Source: Zygnema circumcarinatum
Lineage: Eukaryota > Streptophyta > Zygnematophyceae > Zygnematales > Zygnemataceae
Assembly: GCA_037447605.1 (NCBI GenBank)
Contig: CM074807.1
Span: forward strand, 3,640,345 to 3,704,344
DNA length: 64,000 nucleotides
Direction: 5' to 3'
A program made the position numbers and the translations under genes. The notes below the pieces were generated by a model, which saw only the letters and a list, made by a program, of their open reading frames with translations, did not search any database and was not told the DNA's origin. Positions 41,481 through 52,600 of the stretch are shown here, piece after piece. The first letter of the stretch is position 1, and each line of letters begins with the position of its first letter.

Positions 41481-41921
41481 CAGGGTAGTCGCGTTATAGT
41501 GACAGTTTTTATAATGACAAAATGGTACCCGACGTTTTTTCCGGGAAACGGAATTGCACCACTGCAGATCCTGCGCCAGTAGTGACGTCAAAACGGATAT
41601 AATGACATTTGAAAAGCCCTCATTGTCCGATTGTCGCGATGGCCTCGCCATCGCGAGTTCAATGAAATTTCCCCCTCATTGTTACTATGTATTCATATAT
41701 ATATATATAAATATAACCTTACCTGATCTATTTTTCAATTCAAAACCTGTTAATCGAAACGGCTTTCGAACATGGTCACGCTATGACTCTGTACGGTAGT
41801 CACGCATAAAATCTCTAAATCGTACGGTTTGTGTACGGCACCAATAGGAGCTCGTGTAGTTATACTCATGTGTGTTGGTCTACAGTGAGAAATATCTGTA
41901 ATAACATTGTCACTATACCTG
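41481..41921. mobile_element. Non-autonomous pogo/mariner-like element (441 bp)
   Basis: Flanked by TA at 41479-41480 and 41922-41923. Left end CAGGGTAGTCGCGTTATAGT; right end, complemented, CAGGTATAGTGACAATG. They align if ten bases are missing from the right end (CAGG, gap, TATAGTGACA). The CAG start, TA target and TATAGTGACA motif resemble pogo-type transposons. No transposase is present. It holds a palindrome CGCGATGGCCTCGCCATCGCG and an AT run (41698-41710). Confidence 0.55.
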
Positions 41922-41938
41922 TAAAGTGACAAATGGGT

Positions 41939-42017
41939 CAAAGGGGTGTGCATGGAGATTTAATGTTTTTACTTTTTAGGTTTTCCGGGTGGTTTGGTCA
42001 AGGAGGTGGAGCTGATG
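41939..42017 (+). pseudogene. Inverted fragment of the SGS3-like gene (intron 4/exon 5 junction)
   Basis: This ~79-bp stretch matches, on the opposite strand, 43836-43762 in the SGS3-like gene. Shared runs include AAAGGGGTGTGCATGGAGAT and GGTTTTCCGGGTGGTT. It differs by a few substitutions and a 7-bp tandem insertion (TTTTTACTTTTTA versus TTTTTA). It ends where a 10-bp tandem repeat begins. Confidence 0.8.
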
Positions 42018-42021
42018 TTGG

Positions 42022-42071
42022 GATCACGGAATCACGGAATCACGGAATCACGGAATCACGGAATCACGGAA
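42022..42071. repeat. Ten-bp tandem repeat (GGAATCACGG)
   Basis: About five to six head-to-tail units of the decamer, directly after the SGS3 fragment. Confidence 0.85.
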
Positions 42072-42524
42072 TGCAAGAAGAAGTCTAACGCAGTGAATCA
42101 TGAAACCAAAATTATTTACAGAGGTGGATCAAAGGGCAGATTCAACGGAGTTGAATTTTGCTTCATGGTAGCACTGTCACAGTGGACCTCCATCCACATG
42201 ATGGTTTTAATCAACGTGTTCAATCTACTTGTTATAAAATTCATAAATTTTATTTAATCTCAATTTGATTCACAATTTAATTTCGTATATTAAGCTGTTG
42301 GCATTATAATTGTGGATTGGAATTGATCTTGAAAAAAAAAAAAAACCAAGTCATGTTACATTGAGGGCGGGACTCCCTGCGTTTACATTCAACCGATCAA
42401 AAAAAAGGCCCTTCAACAGCCGAAGCCAAAGTCCTGAAAGAAAATGAATTAATGCACCGAATGCTGGCCAGCCCCTCGTCTACTTCTGTGCGCCTATTTA
42501 CAGTCCTCTGATAAACCGTTCTGT

Positions 42525-43084
42525 GGGCCTCCCTCCCTCCCCTCTCTCTCTCTCCCACTTCTGTCCCTCTCCCTTCCTCTCCGTCTCTTCCCTCTTCTCC
42601 CATTCCTCTACTTCCACCCCCATCTCTCACACCTCCCTCTTCTCTCTCCTACACTTTCTCCTCACCCCCCACCTTCACTTCCCCACCTTTTGCTCCCCGC
42701 CTATCTCCCTCCACCTTCTCTTCCTCCTCCCTCTCCACTCCCTCCACCTTCACTCCCTCGTCCGCCTTCTCTCCGTCTCCCTCTCCACTCCCTCCACCTT
42801 CACTCCCTCGTCCGCCTTCTCTCCGTCTCCCTCTCCACTACCTCCACCTTCACTCCCTCCACCTTCACTCCCTCCTCCGCCTTCTCTCCCGTCCTCCCTC
42901 TACACTACCTCCACCACTCCCTCCTCCCCCTTCTCTCCCTCCTCCCTCTCCACTCCCTCCACCTTCACTTCCTCCTCCATCCTCCCTACCTCCTGAACCT
43001 TCTCTCCCTCCTCCCTCTCTACTCCCTCCACCACTCCTTTCTCCACCACTCCTCCCTCCACCTTCACTCCATTCTCCATCTTGC
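42525..43084. repeat. CT-rich minisatellite in the SGS3-like 3' flank
   Basis: A ~50-bp unit (CTCTCCACTCCCTCCACC plus TTCACTCCCTCGTCCGCC and a CT tail) is repeated almost exactly at 42731 and 42781, then decays into 12-20-bp CTCCACC pieces up to the SGS3 stop codon. The Pro/Leu/Ser open frames across it are not genes. Confidence 0.8.
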
Positions 43085-46000
43085 CTACCTCCTGTTCTCC
43101 TTGGGCACAAGTCCCAACACTTCCATCATCAACGGGTCATACCGCCTCTCTCTCGCGTGCTCCGAAACTCCCTCCTGCCGCGAATTCCGGAAATTTGCGC
43201 TCTCTCTCTGCAGCCCTCTCTTAAATTCCAACATCGCTTCAAACTGGTTCTTCCGAAAGCTCTGCCTTCTCTCCTCCTCGTCCTTTTCGTACCTTGCCAA
43301 CTCCACGGTGAGATCATTTCCCTCTTTCAGAGACACTTCATACACTCGCAGCTCTTCCTCAAGCTCCTCTTCGTCTCTCCTGCCAACAAAAAAGACAAAT
43401 CCAACGCTTTGAGGAGTACATAAACCGAATCCCTTGCAAGGTTTGCTGAACAGCAGCTATCTTTCGGTCACAAATAACTTCATAAAAGATGTCTTTATCG
43501 AAAAATAAAGACAACGCAACACTCCCTGGTCTCCGATGAAGCTCACCCATTCGAACCCTCACACTTTCCCTCTCTCCCTTTCCTCCGCTTTGCACACCTG
43601 CTTTGCTCCTCCTTCGGCATGGGACTTCCCGCTCCGTCTCTCCCTCCTCCTATGGTCGGATGGGGGGAAGAGTTTCTCTGCTGAAGCTTCTTCTCCATCT
43701 CACGCTTCACTTGGTCAATCTTCTTCTTCGTCTCCTCCTCCGAGTACTTCATTTGCTCTTCGAAAATCAGTTCCATCTCCTTGACCTGAACCACCCGGAA
43801 AACCTAAAAACATTAAATCTCCATGCACACCCCTTTCATCCTCCGCTATCCACTCATGGCCCTCCCTCTTCCCCTTTTTCCCTCTCTCCCTCCCTCCCTC
43901 CCGCCCTCCCCTCCACTCACCATTTTCTTGTTCTCCCTCTCACGCTTCGAAAATATGTCTCGCAGTGCCTTCACCTCCTCCGCTTTCCCCTGAAGCTTCT
44001 TCGACAACTTCTGAATGTGATTTTCCACATTCATACTCTGCTCCTTGAGCTGCTCATTTTCCGCGATCGTAACATGAAGGTTCAGCTGAAGGTGGCGGGC
44101 TCTCTCCGCATCCAACTGGGCCTGCTGCATGGGAATCTCTACTACCTCCTTCCACTTGCAGAGAAGGGCCTTAACAGCAGATTTGCCTGCGGGTGAGAGA
44201 AGAAAACAGAGCAGAAGGAGGAGGAGGTGGAGGAGGACGAGGAAGGGTAAGATGAGGATGAACATGGAACTTTAGGATCGAAGGTAGGGAAAGGTAGGAT
44301 TGCTTGGTACCTCTCTCTACTTCCTCCCTTTCTACCCTCCCCCCTCCCCCCNNNNNNNNNNCCTCACCCAAGTGCTTGTTGAAACCCTCCAGGTCGTCCA
44401 GCGTGGCCAGCCATCCGTACAGGATGACCTTCCCGTCCGGGCCCACTTGCCGGCCCGAACCCTTCCTCAGCCACGCGCTGCGCCCTCTGTTCTCTTCGTT
44501 GAAGAGCACACTCAGCCGCACTGCCTCGTTGTAGCCCTCATAGCGGGGCTCGAATATGAGGAGGGAGAGGCCGCGGTGGCCCTACAAAGGACGAGAAAAG
44601 GAAAGGAATTCGAGCAACGATTGGGGGGGCATAAGGGGCTTTGGATTCGTGTTTTTCGCGTTTGTGGGGTTTGATTTGTGTGCAAGAGTTAGACGAGAGT
44701 GTGGATTTGTATGGTTTCGGGGGGTTTTAGGTGTACCTCTGGGCCGTATGAATGCTTTCGTCGCTGTATGTGTTTGAAGGACTTGAAAGTGTCGTTAAGT
44801 TCCTCGTTGCCCATTCCAATCCACTGTTCGCACCAGAAAACAAAGAACGAAAGAAATATATATTAAGGGAGATGGCGGGCTAGAGATGGGGCGGGGACAA
44901 AAACAAGCGGAGAAAGAAAGAGAGAGGGTGGGGGAGAGAGTGGGAATGAATTGGAGAGCGAAAGAGGGGGAGGGAGGGGAAAGAGTGGGAGAAGACGAGC
45001 GCAGGGGAGGGATGTGAGCGAGGGCGCGAAAGGGAGGGGTAAAGGGGGGAGGGGCACTAAGGGGGAGAGAGAGGGAGAGAGAGAGAGAGAGAGAGAGGCG
45101 GACCTTATCCCCATCATGGTGCGAGCGTGTATCGACCACAATCACAATGGGAGGCCAAACCACCATCTTCTCCCTCTCCTTGGGTGCCTGCTCCCCCGGA
45201 GCACTCCACCGGCCTTGTGGCTCAGAGCTGAGGATGGTCAATCCCCTCCTCTCCAGCACTGCCTTCATATCCACAGCCAACTTTCGGTGCTCCCTCTCCC
45301 TCCTCTTCGTAAAAGTGGAAGCGTGGAGGGCGAGGGCAGAGAGGCTTGCATACCATTTGGTCTCTCCCCGCCCTCCTAAACACAACTTACATTTCCATTC
45401 CCTCCCCACCTCGTCTGCCAGCTCGTTCGTAGTATAAACGGACTCCAGCTTCATCAGAAACTCCGACACCGCTTTGCTGTGCTTGCCGGAGTCTCTCCCT
45501 TCCGCTGCCACACTCGCCGAATGGATGTCCAAATCCTCATCACTATCAAACACTAAAGGATCGTCCTCCTCGTCTTCGTCGTCACTCAGAATTCGGCCCA
45601 AGCTCTCTCTCTCACCGTCTTCCTCCTCTCCTCCAGCTTCCTCCTCTCCGTTCTCTCTCCCGGTCCTTTCCCCCGAAGGCCTTGTTGAGCTCAAACTCTC
45701 GACCTCCAAGGGGTCGAATTCGCACACCCATTTTCCCGTTCTAGCAGATTTCTGCATGTCCCATGGAACTGTTGTTCCTGCAGAAGACAATCCGTGGGCC
45801 GATTCCTCTATGAAGGATTCCGGAAACTGATATTCTGACTTCTCTTCCCATGCATTATTTTGTTTACTAATCCTGTTGTTGTTCTTGTTCCCTCCCCTCC
45901 TTCCTCTGGCAGTTTTTGTCTCCCTCCCCTCCTCCAACCCCTCTCCCTCTGCTCTCGCATACTTGGGCTCCCACCCAGGGCCTCCTCTGGGAACAGGAAG

Positions 46001-47070
46001 CTCAAGACTGCCCCCACTGCTGACTGAACGCCTATCTGCCTCCATGGCTGCGCAGTTTCCTGCAGGAAAATACGTGTTATTAAGAATAGCCGACCAGCTT
46101 CCTTCCGCCGAGACTTTCCCTCCAGACCCAAAGCTCCCGACGGGAGAAACACTCCCTCTCCCTCTCCCTCTGCCTCTCCCTCTTCCCGCCTCTCCCTCCC
46201 TTTCCGTCCTTCCAGCCTCCCCCCATCCATCCTTCGCTTCATTGCCGGCCCATGGAGAGGCTGCAGGCTCTTGACCTTTCCTCCCTCTTCCACTCCCTTG
46301 GCCCTCCTCCCTTACCAGTGCTGAACCCCGGCCTCTCCCTCCCTTACCCCCCCAATGGGAGGGAGGGGGAACAAGGGGCTTAACCCCGAAATCCTCTGAG
46401 GATAAGCTGCCCTCCCCATCTGTTCCCCAATAATTCCTCCAGCTCTCTTCCACCTGAGATCGTGACATCCCCCATGTTCCCTGCTCCAACGGGCTCCCGT
46501 TTGAAGGAATGGACTCTGCGGGAAGTCGCATAGAACCCCTTGGTTGCGTGGCAGGGCCATTCCCTCCCGTTGAATGCGTTCCATGTGGTGGAATTTCTTG
46601 AATTTTTTTCTCCGGTGCCTCCCTCCAAAAGCCCCATCCCTTTCCACTGCTGCTGAACAGAGTGCTCGAACCCGAGTTCATGGAAATATGCGGCTCGGTT
46701 TTAGGGTTTGGTTCGCCCCACCCCGTCGCAATTCCGGCGGACCTTTGGACGGAATTACGGGCAGAGCTTTGGACGTAATTAGAAACGGAGTTCGGAACAA
46801 AATCATGAGCCGAGTTCTGAGTGGAATCTTGAGCAGAACTATGCGGAAAAGCTTCCACGTTCATGGATTCCTCAAGAGGAGCATCCTCCCATCCAGTGAT
46901 CTTCCCCCACCTGGTCTTTACCGGAACCTTTCCGGGCGGCCATGTTCTCCTTACCTCTGCCTCAGCACTACAAGTACCCCCCACTTCAGCAGCAGGAGGA
47001 GGAGGAGGAGGAGGAGGAGGAGGAGGAGGAGGAGGAGGAGGAGGAGGAGGAGGAGGAGGAGGAGGAGGAG

Positions 47071-47105
<35 letters not shown>

Positions 47106-47124
47106 GGAAGAGGAGGAGAACGAG

Positions 47125-47159
<35 letters not shown>

Positions 47160-47671
47160 GGAGGAGGGAGAGAGGGAGGGAGAGGAGGGCGAGGGGGACC
47201 TGAGCCCCCGTCCTCCCACCCCTTCCCAATGTATGGCGGCTCCATGTCCGACCGCGAGGCGCTGTCCCTTCCCCCATGTGTCAGCCCCTTCCCATAGTCG
47301 ACGCTCTCTCCGCTGTCGGACACCACGCTGCCCCAATGGTGCTTTCTGGTCGGATCCATGGCCATGGCCACGCGGGACACCCCCCATCCGGAAGCCCATG
47401 CATCCGCTCCGCCCTGGCTGAGGCCCTGGCTGGCACCTGCAGGAGGAGGCGGAGAGGGAGAGGGAGAGGGAGAGAGAGGAAGAGGGTAGCCATGGAGGCT
47501 TCCTCCAGCTCCACCTCCACCTCCCCATCCCTCTCCCCTTCCCAACCCTGCTCCTGCTCCTGCTGCTGCTCGTTCTCCTGCCCCTGCTCCTGCGTCTGCT
47601 CCTCCTGCTCCTCGTCCCTTACCTGTCGTTCCCTTACCTTTCGCTTTTCTAGGAAAAACTGAAGAAGCCAT
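43085..47671 (-). CDS. SGS3: SGS3-like protein (zinc finger-XS domain, small-RNA pathway)
   Basis: Exons recognised: 47671-45104, 44823-44737, 44581-44368, 44186-43921, 43803-43598 and a last exon ending at 43085. The join from exon 5 to the last exon (near 43382) is unresolved. I start at the ATG at 47671 (MASSVFPRKAKGKGTTGKG); the frame stays open 67 codons upstream, but that stretch is low-complexity leader. The first 600 or so residues are Gly/Pro/Arg-rich and include an extreme poly-Pro run. Then come an acidic block (DDEDEEDDPLVFDSDEDLDI), the zf-XS finger CKLCLGG...ALHAS, the XS domain (WIGMGNEELNDTF, HSYGPEGHRGLSLLIFEP, LYGWLATLDDLEGFNKHLG) and a long coiled coil. SGS3 works with RDR6 to turn cleaved RNAs into double-stranded RNA for tasiRNAs and virus silencing. 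Length is well above the usual ~625 residues, because of the N-terminal expansion. Confidence 0.87.
44352..44361. other. Assembly gap (10 N) in SGS3-like intron 3
   Basis: Ten N bases follow a C-rich stretch, 7 bp inside the donor of the exon ending at 44368. The gap is in intron sequence, so the protein is not affected. Confidence 0.95.
46992..47175. repeat. GGA/CCT trinucleotide repeat coding for poly-proline
   Basis: A ~180-bp (GGA)n run on the plus strand lies in exon 1 of the SGS3-like gene and is read as CCT/CCC, giving about 55 almost unbroken prolines. The neighbouring codons (to 47200) are also Pro-rich. The other frames read poly-Ser or poly-Leu. Confidence 0.9.
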
Positions 47672-48291
47672 GCAATCTGGAGGGGGCAGCCGGAGAGGGG
47701 GCAAGAGCGAGAGGAGAGGGAGAGTGGGGGAAGGAGAGATGGAGAGGGAGAGAGAGAGGGAGGGAGAGAGGCAGGGAGGGAGGGCGCGTCTCCCTCTTGA
47801 GAGGGAGCTGCAGCTTAGCAGAAAATCAAGAAATTTGCAGATAAGCAAAACCTTCTCCGGGGAAAATTTCATGACTTATTTCCCCCCTCTTTCTCCTTTC
47901 TCTCTCTCTGACTCCCCTCTCTCCGTCCTTTCAAATTACTTTTTTACCGCAAATTTCCGACTTATTGCTCTCCTGCCCTTCCTCACGGTCCGTCCTTCAA
48001 GAGACGCCGCCCTCTGCATGTTTCAGCAGCTTTCTAAATCTTTTTAGCCCAAAGAAATCCCAACTCTCGCGCTTCCCTCCTCAATTCAGTCCATGCTTGC
48101 ATGTATTCACCCCGCCCGCCGGCGCGAATGCATGCGCCTCTGACTAACTGGCGCGCTCCCTGCGCGTGCGAAGTCTGCCCGACCAATCAGCGCGCGACAT
48201 AGGACAAAAAAATGCGTTTCGCACTTGATCGAAGGACGAAGCAGCCAATAGGAGGCGACCGAGCCCTGGAGGTTTCCACAAAATAAACTAT

Positions 48292-48402
48292 AATTTACGC
48301 ACCTTTCTCGGCTAGATACACATTTTTTTGGGTTAAATAGAAACCCTTAAATCTGACTAGTGAAAAAACTGTGTATCTAGCCAAAAAGGTGTGCAAATAG
48401 CC
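48292..48402. mobile_element. Short inverted-repeat element D (111 bp)
   Basis: Ends GCACCTTTCTCGGCTAGATA and, complemented, GCACACCTTTTTGGCTAGAT, about 24 bp each. The arms carry the CACCTTTTT and TAGA words seen in repeat X, so the two may be related. Confidence 0.6.
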
Positions 48403-48757
48403 TCCCAGTCCACAAAATGGGAGAACATTTCCAAGGCAGAAATGTTGAGTTTGCCTTCTCGTCACCGACATAAGCTCCTGAGAGCAAATCTTCCTTCAAT
48501 CTTCTTCAATTTTCAGTCTTCAGTTTCAAGACAGAACTTTTTCACCCATCCCCTTGTTTAGACAAAAGCTTCATGTAACTGGCATACATAACTTGCTCGA
48601 AAATAATGGGTCTGAAAAGAAAAGAAGAAGAGACTGAAATTCGTACGATCGCAGTTTCGAGGAAAGGTGAAATACCTTATAAATTGAGAGTCTATACCAA
48701 TCACCATCTGCCACGCTTTTTTATGACGTGACAAATGGTTGGTTCAAGCTCTCAATA

Positions 48758-48914
48758 GGGGGTGTCAGACTTAACAAAATCTTACGAAAAGCGTTACGAA
48801 AAAAAAGGTTACGAAAGTACTCCGCCGCAGGAGGATCGCTATTATACTGGAGTACTTGTTCTGATGTCAAACTTACGAACACGCGTACTGAAATTTTTTA
48901 AGTCTGACACCCCC
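48758..48914. mobile_element. TA-flanked MITE, family A, copy B1 (157 bp)
   Basis: Terminal repeat GGGGGTGTCAGACTTAA at both ends, TA on both sides. It is longer than A1 and B2, with an extra ACGAAAAGCGTTACG-type stretch near the left end. Confidence 0.8.
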
Positions 48915-48919
48915 TAATA

Positions 48920-49049
48920 GGGGGTGTCAGACTTAACGAAATCTTACGAACAAATTTTTTTTGTAAGTACGCCGCACCAGGATTGCGATCTCACCGAAGT
49001 ACTCGTTCTGGTCTCAAACTTACGAACAATTTTTAAGTCTGACACCCCC
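48920..49049. mobile_element. TA-flanked MITE, family A, copy B2 (130 bp)
   Basis: Same ends as B1, separated from it by TAATA. The interior (GTACGCCGCACCAGGATTGC, CACCGAAGTACTCGTTCTGG) is nearly identical to A1 at 40860-40992. Confidence 0.82.
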
Positions 49050-49089
49050 TAATGTACGGTATTTAAATTTTTTTTGAACGGATCTTCCG

Positions 49090-49255
49090 CTCCGAGCGGA
49101 TTGTGAAATAAAATCTGCCCGCTGGAACAAGGGCTGTATCGATTCCAAAAAGGTGTGAAAAAAACATTTTCTGTTTTTGATCCTTTTTTGTCTATTCTAA
49201 AATCTGCCCGGCAAAAAAAGGTCTGTGCCTAGACAAAAAAGTGTGAATTTAGCAC
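49090..49255 (-). mobile_element. Repeat family X, copy 2 (inverted)
   Basis: Reverse complement of 40637-40790, including both ~58-bp units (TGGAACAAGGGCTGTATCGA and AGGTCTGTGCCTAGACAAAA). Similarity is high over the full length. Confidence 0.75.
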
Positions 49256-49360
49256 TACCCAAAGGAAATTGGGGGCAGGAACACAAACACAATCACGGTT
49301 GGGCCAATAGGCGCTCGCCACGTGACAACAAATTGGAGTTTTAGAGTTTTTGCTGTACCG

Positions 49361-49452
49361 GAACTCGTTTCCGGTTTCCGGTTTTCGGTTTTCGGTTTTT
49401 GGTAGTCGGTTTTCAGTTTCTGGTTGCCGGTTTCCGGTTTCTGGTTTCTGGA
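49361..49452. repeat. TTTCCGG/TTTTCGG short tandem repeat
   Basis: About twelve imperfect 7-bp units (GGTTTCC, GGTTTTC, GGTTTCT) 230 bp upstream of the SF3A3 start. The unit is near but not equal to plant telomere repeats. Confidence 0.75.
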
Positions 49453-49686
49453 GGGGAGTACCTTACGGTACCGACTAGGTCGATTTTTGGCAGTGTCCTC
49501 GAAAGGGATACGTCTTCATACTAAGTGTTTAACGTCCGCTTTACTGGGTACTGGCGTCCGCAGCTTACTTTTATTCTGCGGAGCAAAGAAAGGCCTGTTG
49601 CTGGCTGAAGGAAAGCAGGCTGGTCTTCCAGGAGGAGAGCAGCAAGCAGGGGTGGGAGAGGGGAGGGTAGTGGGGATTGCGACGCC

Positions 49687-52600
49687 ATGGCGTCGACTCT
49701 CTTGGAGCAGACGCGAGCTGCGCACGAGGAGAACGAGCGTCTTGAGCGGCTGATTGTGAAGGACCTGCAGCAAGAGGTGCAGGGACATCGAGAGCGCCTC
49801 CATCAGAGCCACCGCGTCAAGAATTTCGTCGAAACCATGGTTGCAAATTCTGCTCGCTTGGTGAGTGCTGCGCTGAGGGATTGAATCGCTTCTTGCTTTC
49901 GCGCGGCTCTGTCCTGTTTTAGGGTTGTTTGGATCGTTAGGGTTTACCTCTATTTAGAAAGTGAAGCCGCAAGCATGTACTTTTGCAGGCGGAGGTATAT
50001 GAAGACAAGGATCACGCGCGGAGGGATGAGATTGCTGCGCTTGGAGGGCAGGGGACAGCTGGCCAAAATGTTTTTAGCTCTTTTTATGACCGCCTTAAGG
50101 AGGTGGGTTTGCATTCTTGACCTTCATATGTCGCCAGCGTTCTCGACTTCTCGCATATTTTTTGGGAATGGTCTAGTTTTGGGAATACTTTTGACTAGCC
50201 GGAGACATTCAAAGGTTGCAGTTAAGCAATTCGAAGCAGGAGGTTGTTTCGAAAGCTAGAATGAAGTCTGGGCGCAAAAAAAAATAAAAAGCTTTTCGTC
50301 GTTACTGTTGTTATTTGTATCTCACATGAACCTTTCCCTGCAGATAAGAGATTATCATCGTAGACATCCGGGAGCGAAAGCTGTTGATCCGGGCGAGAAT
50401 CCTGACGAGCTTATCAAGGAGGAGCCATGGATTGAGTTCAGCGGAGAGGTGAATATTGTCACGTCACATTGCCCATTAATAATAGCTTAAGTAAACGGAG
50501 AGTTTAAACTGCTTATGGGCCACGCACGAGGTTAAACAATGCATATTGAGCTTTCCAAAGGTCAGAGGGACCATGAGTACATTGCTTGTTTATAGATACC
50601 TCTGCTGTTCTGGGTCACGTGTAACAGGAGGCGTACGGGCGCTATCTTGACCTACACGAACTCTTCAACACTTTTATGAACGCTAAATTTGGGCAACCAG
50701 TTGAATACTCCGCTTACATTGAAGAGTTTCATCAAACTCACAAAATTCGACAAAGCTTGAAGTTTACAAAGTAAGGATGCGATTCAATCTGCTTGCGGAA
50801 GACTTGCAATTATTGTTAGTTTGTTTAGGGTTGTAGGAAGCTTGTTCTTGTTCTGGTGGTTCCAGTTCTGTCGATTGCAGTATACTCTATAGAATCTTTG
50901 GCAATGTTGCTTAAAGCATTGCTCGTCATACCCAAGCGATGGTAACCCTGTACTTGCATTCAAGGTCACCTAATCGTGCTCATAAGTGATTGCAAGTTCA
51001 GGCCTGGGAGGGCCTTTTTTGTTAGGTCGTTCTATGACACTTAGCTGATTGGGTGGATGATCTCTTGTGAAGGGGCTATAAGGAGTATCTGGGAAGCCTG
51101 CTTGAGTATTTGACATCATTTTTCGACCGAACTCAGCCCCTACAACCATATGAGAAGATCATGGCAAAGGTAAACTTCATCTTAGCTCTTCTGTTTCGGG
51201 CTTCCGTTGCACCTGTAGGTTGGTTTCATTTCTAGTCAAAACTTTGAATAAATAGCTTTGGGAGATATCTATTGAGGAATGTAATTTAGTTATAATGTGC
51301 ACGGGGCGAAAAAATTCTGTTCCACTGCTGCTTTTGCTAAACTGTTAGACCTAGAGGACTAGGTTACCTAAGTTACTAAGGTTACAATTGGGTATTCAGT
51401 CAAATTGATGACGTCTTTCTATCAACAAGTGGGGAACTTAAAAGCATAAAGTATAATGACTCTAAGCATCATATACATAGAGTAGCATGTCTATGGTAGT
51501 TGTGGAGGAAACCAGTATAATGATTCGTGTCGCTGGGAATTTTCCCCTAACTATTGCAGCACTTTGTCAAGCATGGGGCATGACTGAATGAATTCTTGTC
51601 GGCTGTATTCTGCTTACGCGTAATGAACTGAGGTAGATTTTTCATAAGGAAACAGTTTCAGTCTCCAAGTTGGCAATGTCGACAAGCTTTGGATTCTTGA
51701 CGTGAGTATTCTGGGTTAGGTCTGATGAAATCTTCGTTAGAGGATATACTCTCTAGTTTTTTTCCCCTCGTAAACGTGTCGGTCGTCATTGTGGAACTAA
51801 CTTATATTGCGGGAAAGCTTTGATATTTCCTGCACTTAAGATAGCATGGGGTACAAAGCTTAACGTGTGGAGGTTTGCTACGGAGGCAAACATTGCCCTG
51901 ACTCCCCTTATACTTGTATTGAACCTTATGCCTACAATATTATCGGCCAGACTCACTGTAGACTTCCTCGATTGTGGTCCTTCTACTTAGCCTTGCTAGT
52001 CATTTACTTACAGAGTCCTCTCACTCCTGATTTTATTTCTGTACTCATGCCCGAGTCTTTCATCTTGGGACTGTGTTTGCATACTGAAACCATGCGAGGT
52101 TGTTGTTCACAGCAATGCGAAACTCATGCTAGGCTGTGCTCTACATACTAGCTGTAGAACGGCTTCAAAGCATGCTTCCATGAACTAGAACTGTGCAATT
52201 GGACATGCAGGTCTTATCCTGGATGACGATTTGACAGCAAATATTGGCAGTCTGCGCCGAAAAATCAATGGGGTTCGAAAACTCGGGTATTCAGGCGAAT
52301 GCCTGACTTTATGTGGTTCTGTGTTTCCTTCTGGTCGTAATTCCGTCAGAGTGGTCGGAACTCCCCTCACCATCAGTAGGACATCTTTTTGTAGCAAAGT
52401 GAGGTAGAATAACAGCAGCCAAAGCATTTGAAGGTGACGAGAAGTGGATGAAAGTTGAAGCTAACTGTGTGATTGTTCTGAGAGGTAGACGGTCTGTTAT
52501 ACTTGTATGGAGTGTATGGAGTTGTTTGGAGTTGCTATCATCGAGTAGTTTGGAGATGGAGGACCCGGGTGAGTATTGAAGGCGTTTGGTGTCACTTGAA

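Larger units (their letters stand above)
47672..49686. other. Divergent intergenic region between SGS3-like and SF3A3
   Basis: Both genes are read away from this 2-kb region, so it should hold both promoters. It contains a GA-rich leader tract (47690-47790), three inverted-repeat elements, repeat X copy 2 and a run of TTTCCGG/TTTTCGG repeats. Confidence 0.6.

Noticed and set aside
42523-43412. Pro/Ser/Leu frames at the SGS3 3' end
   Set aside because: Minisatellite sequence with no other support; the minus-strand coiled-coil exon overlapping the right end is genuine.
46574-47421. Plus-strand frames of poly-Glu, poly-Gly and poly-Arg
   Set aside because: They are other readings of the GGA repeat inside the SGS3-like exon 1; the minus frame continues into the zinc finger and XS domain, so it is the real one.
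40637-49255. LTR retrotransposon with long terminal repeats at repeat X
   Set aside because: The two copies are inverted, not direct, ~155 bp long, and the DNA between them is a plant gene, not gag-pol.
49361-49452. Interstitial telomere
   Set aside because: Units vary (GGTTTCC, GGTTTTC) and do not match TTTAGGG or TTAGGG, so it is scored as a simple repeat only.
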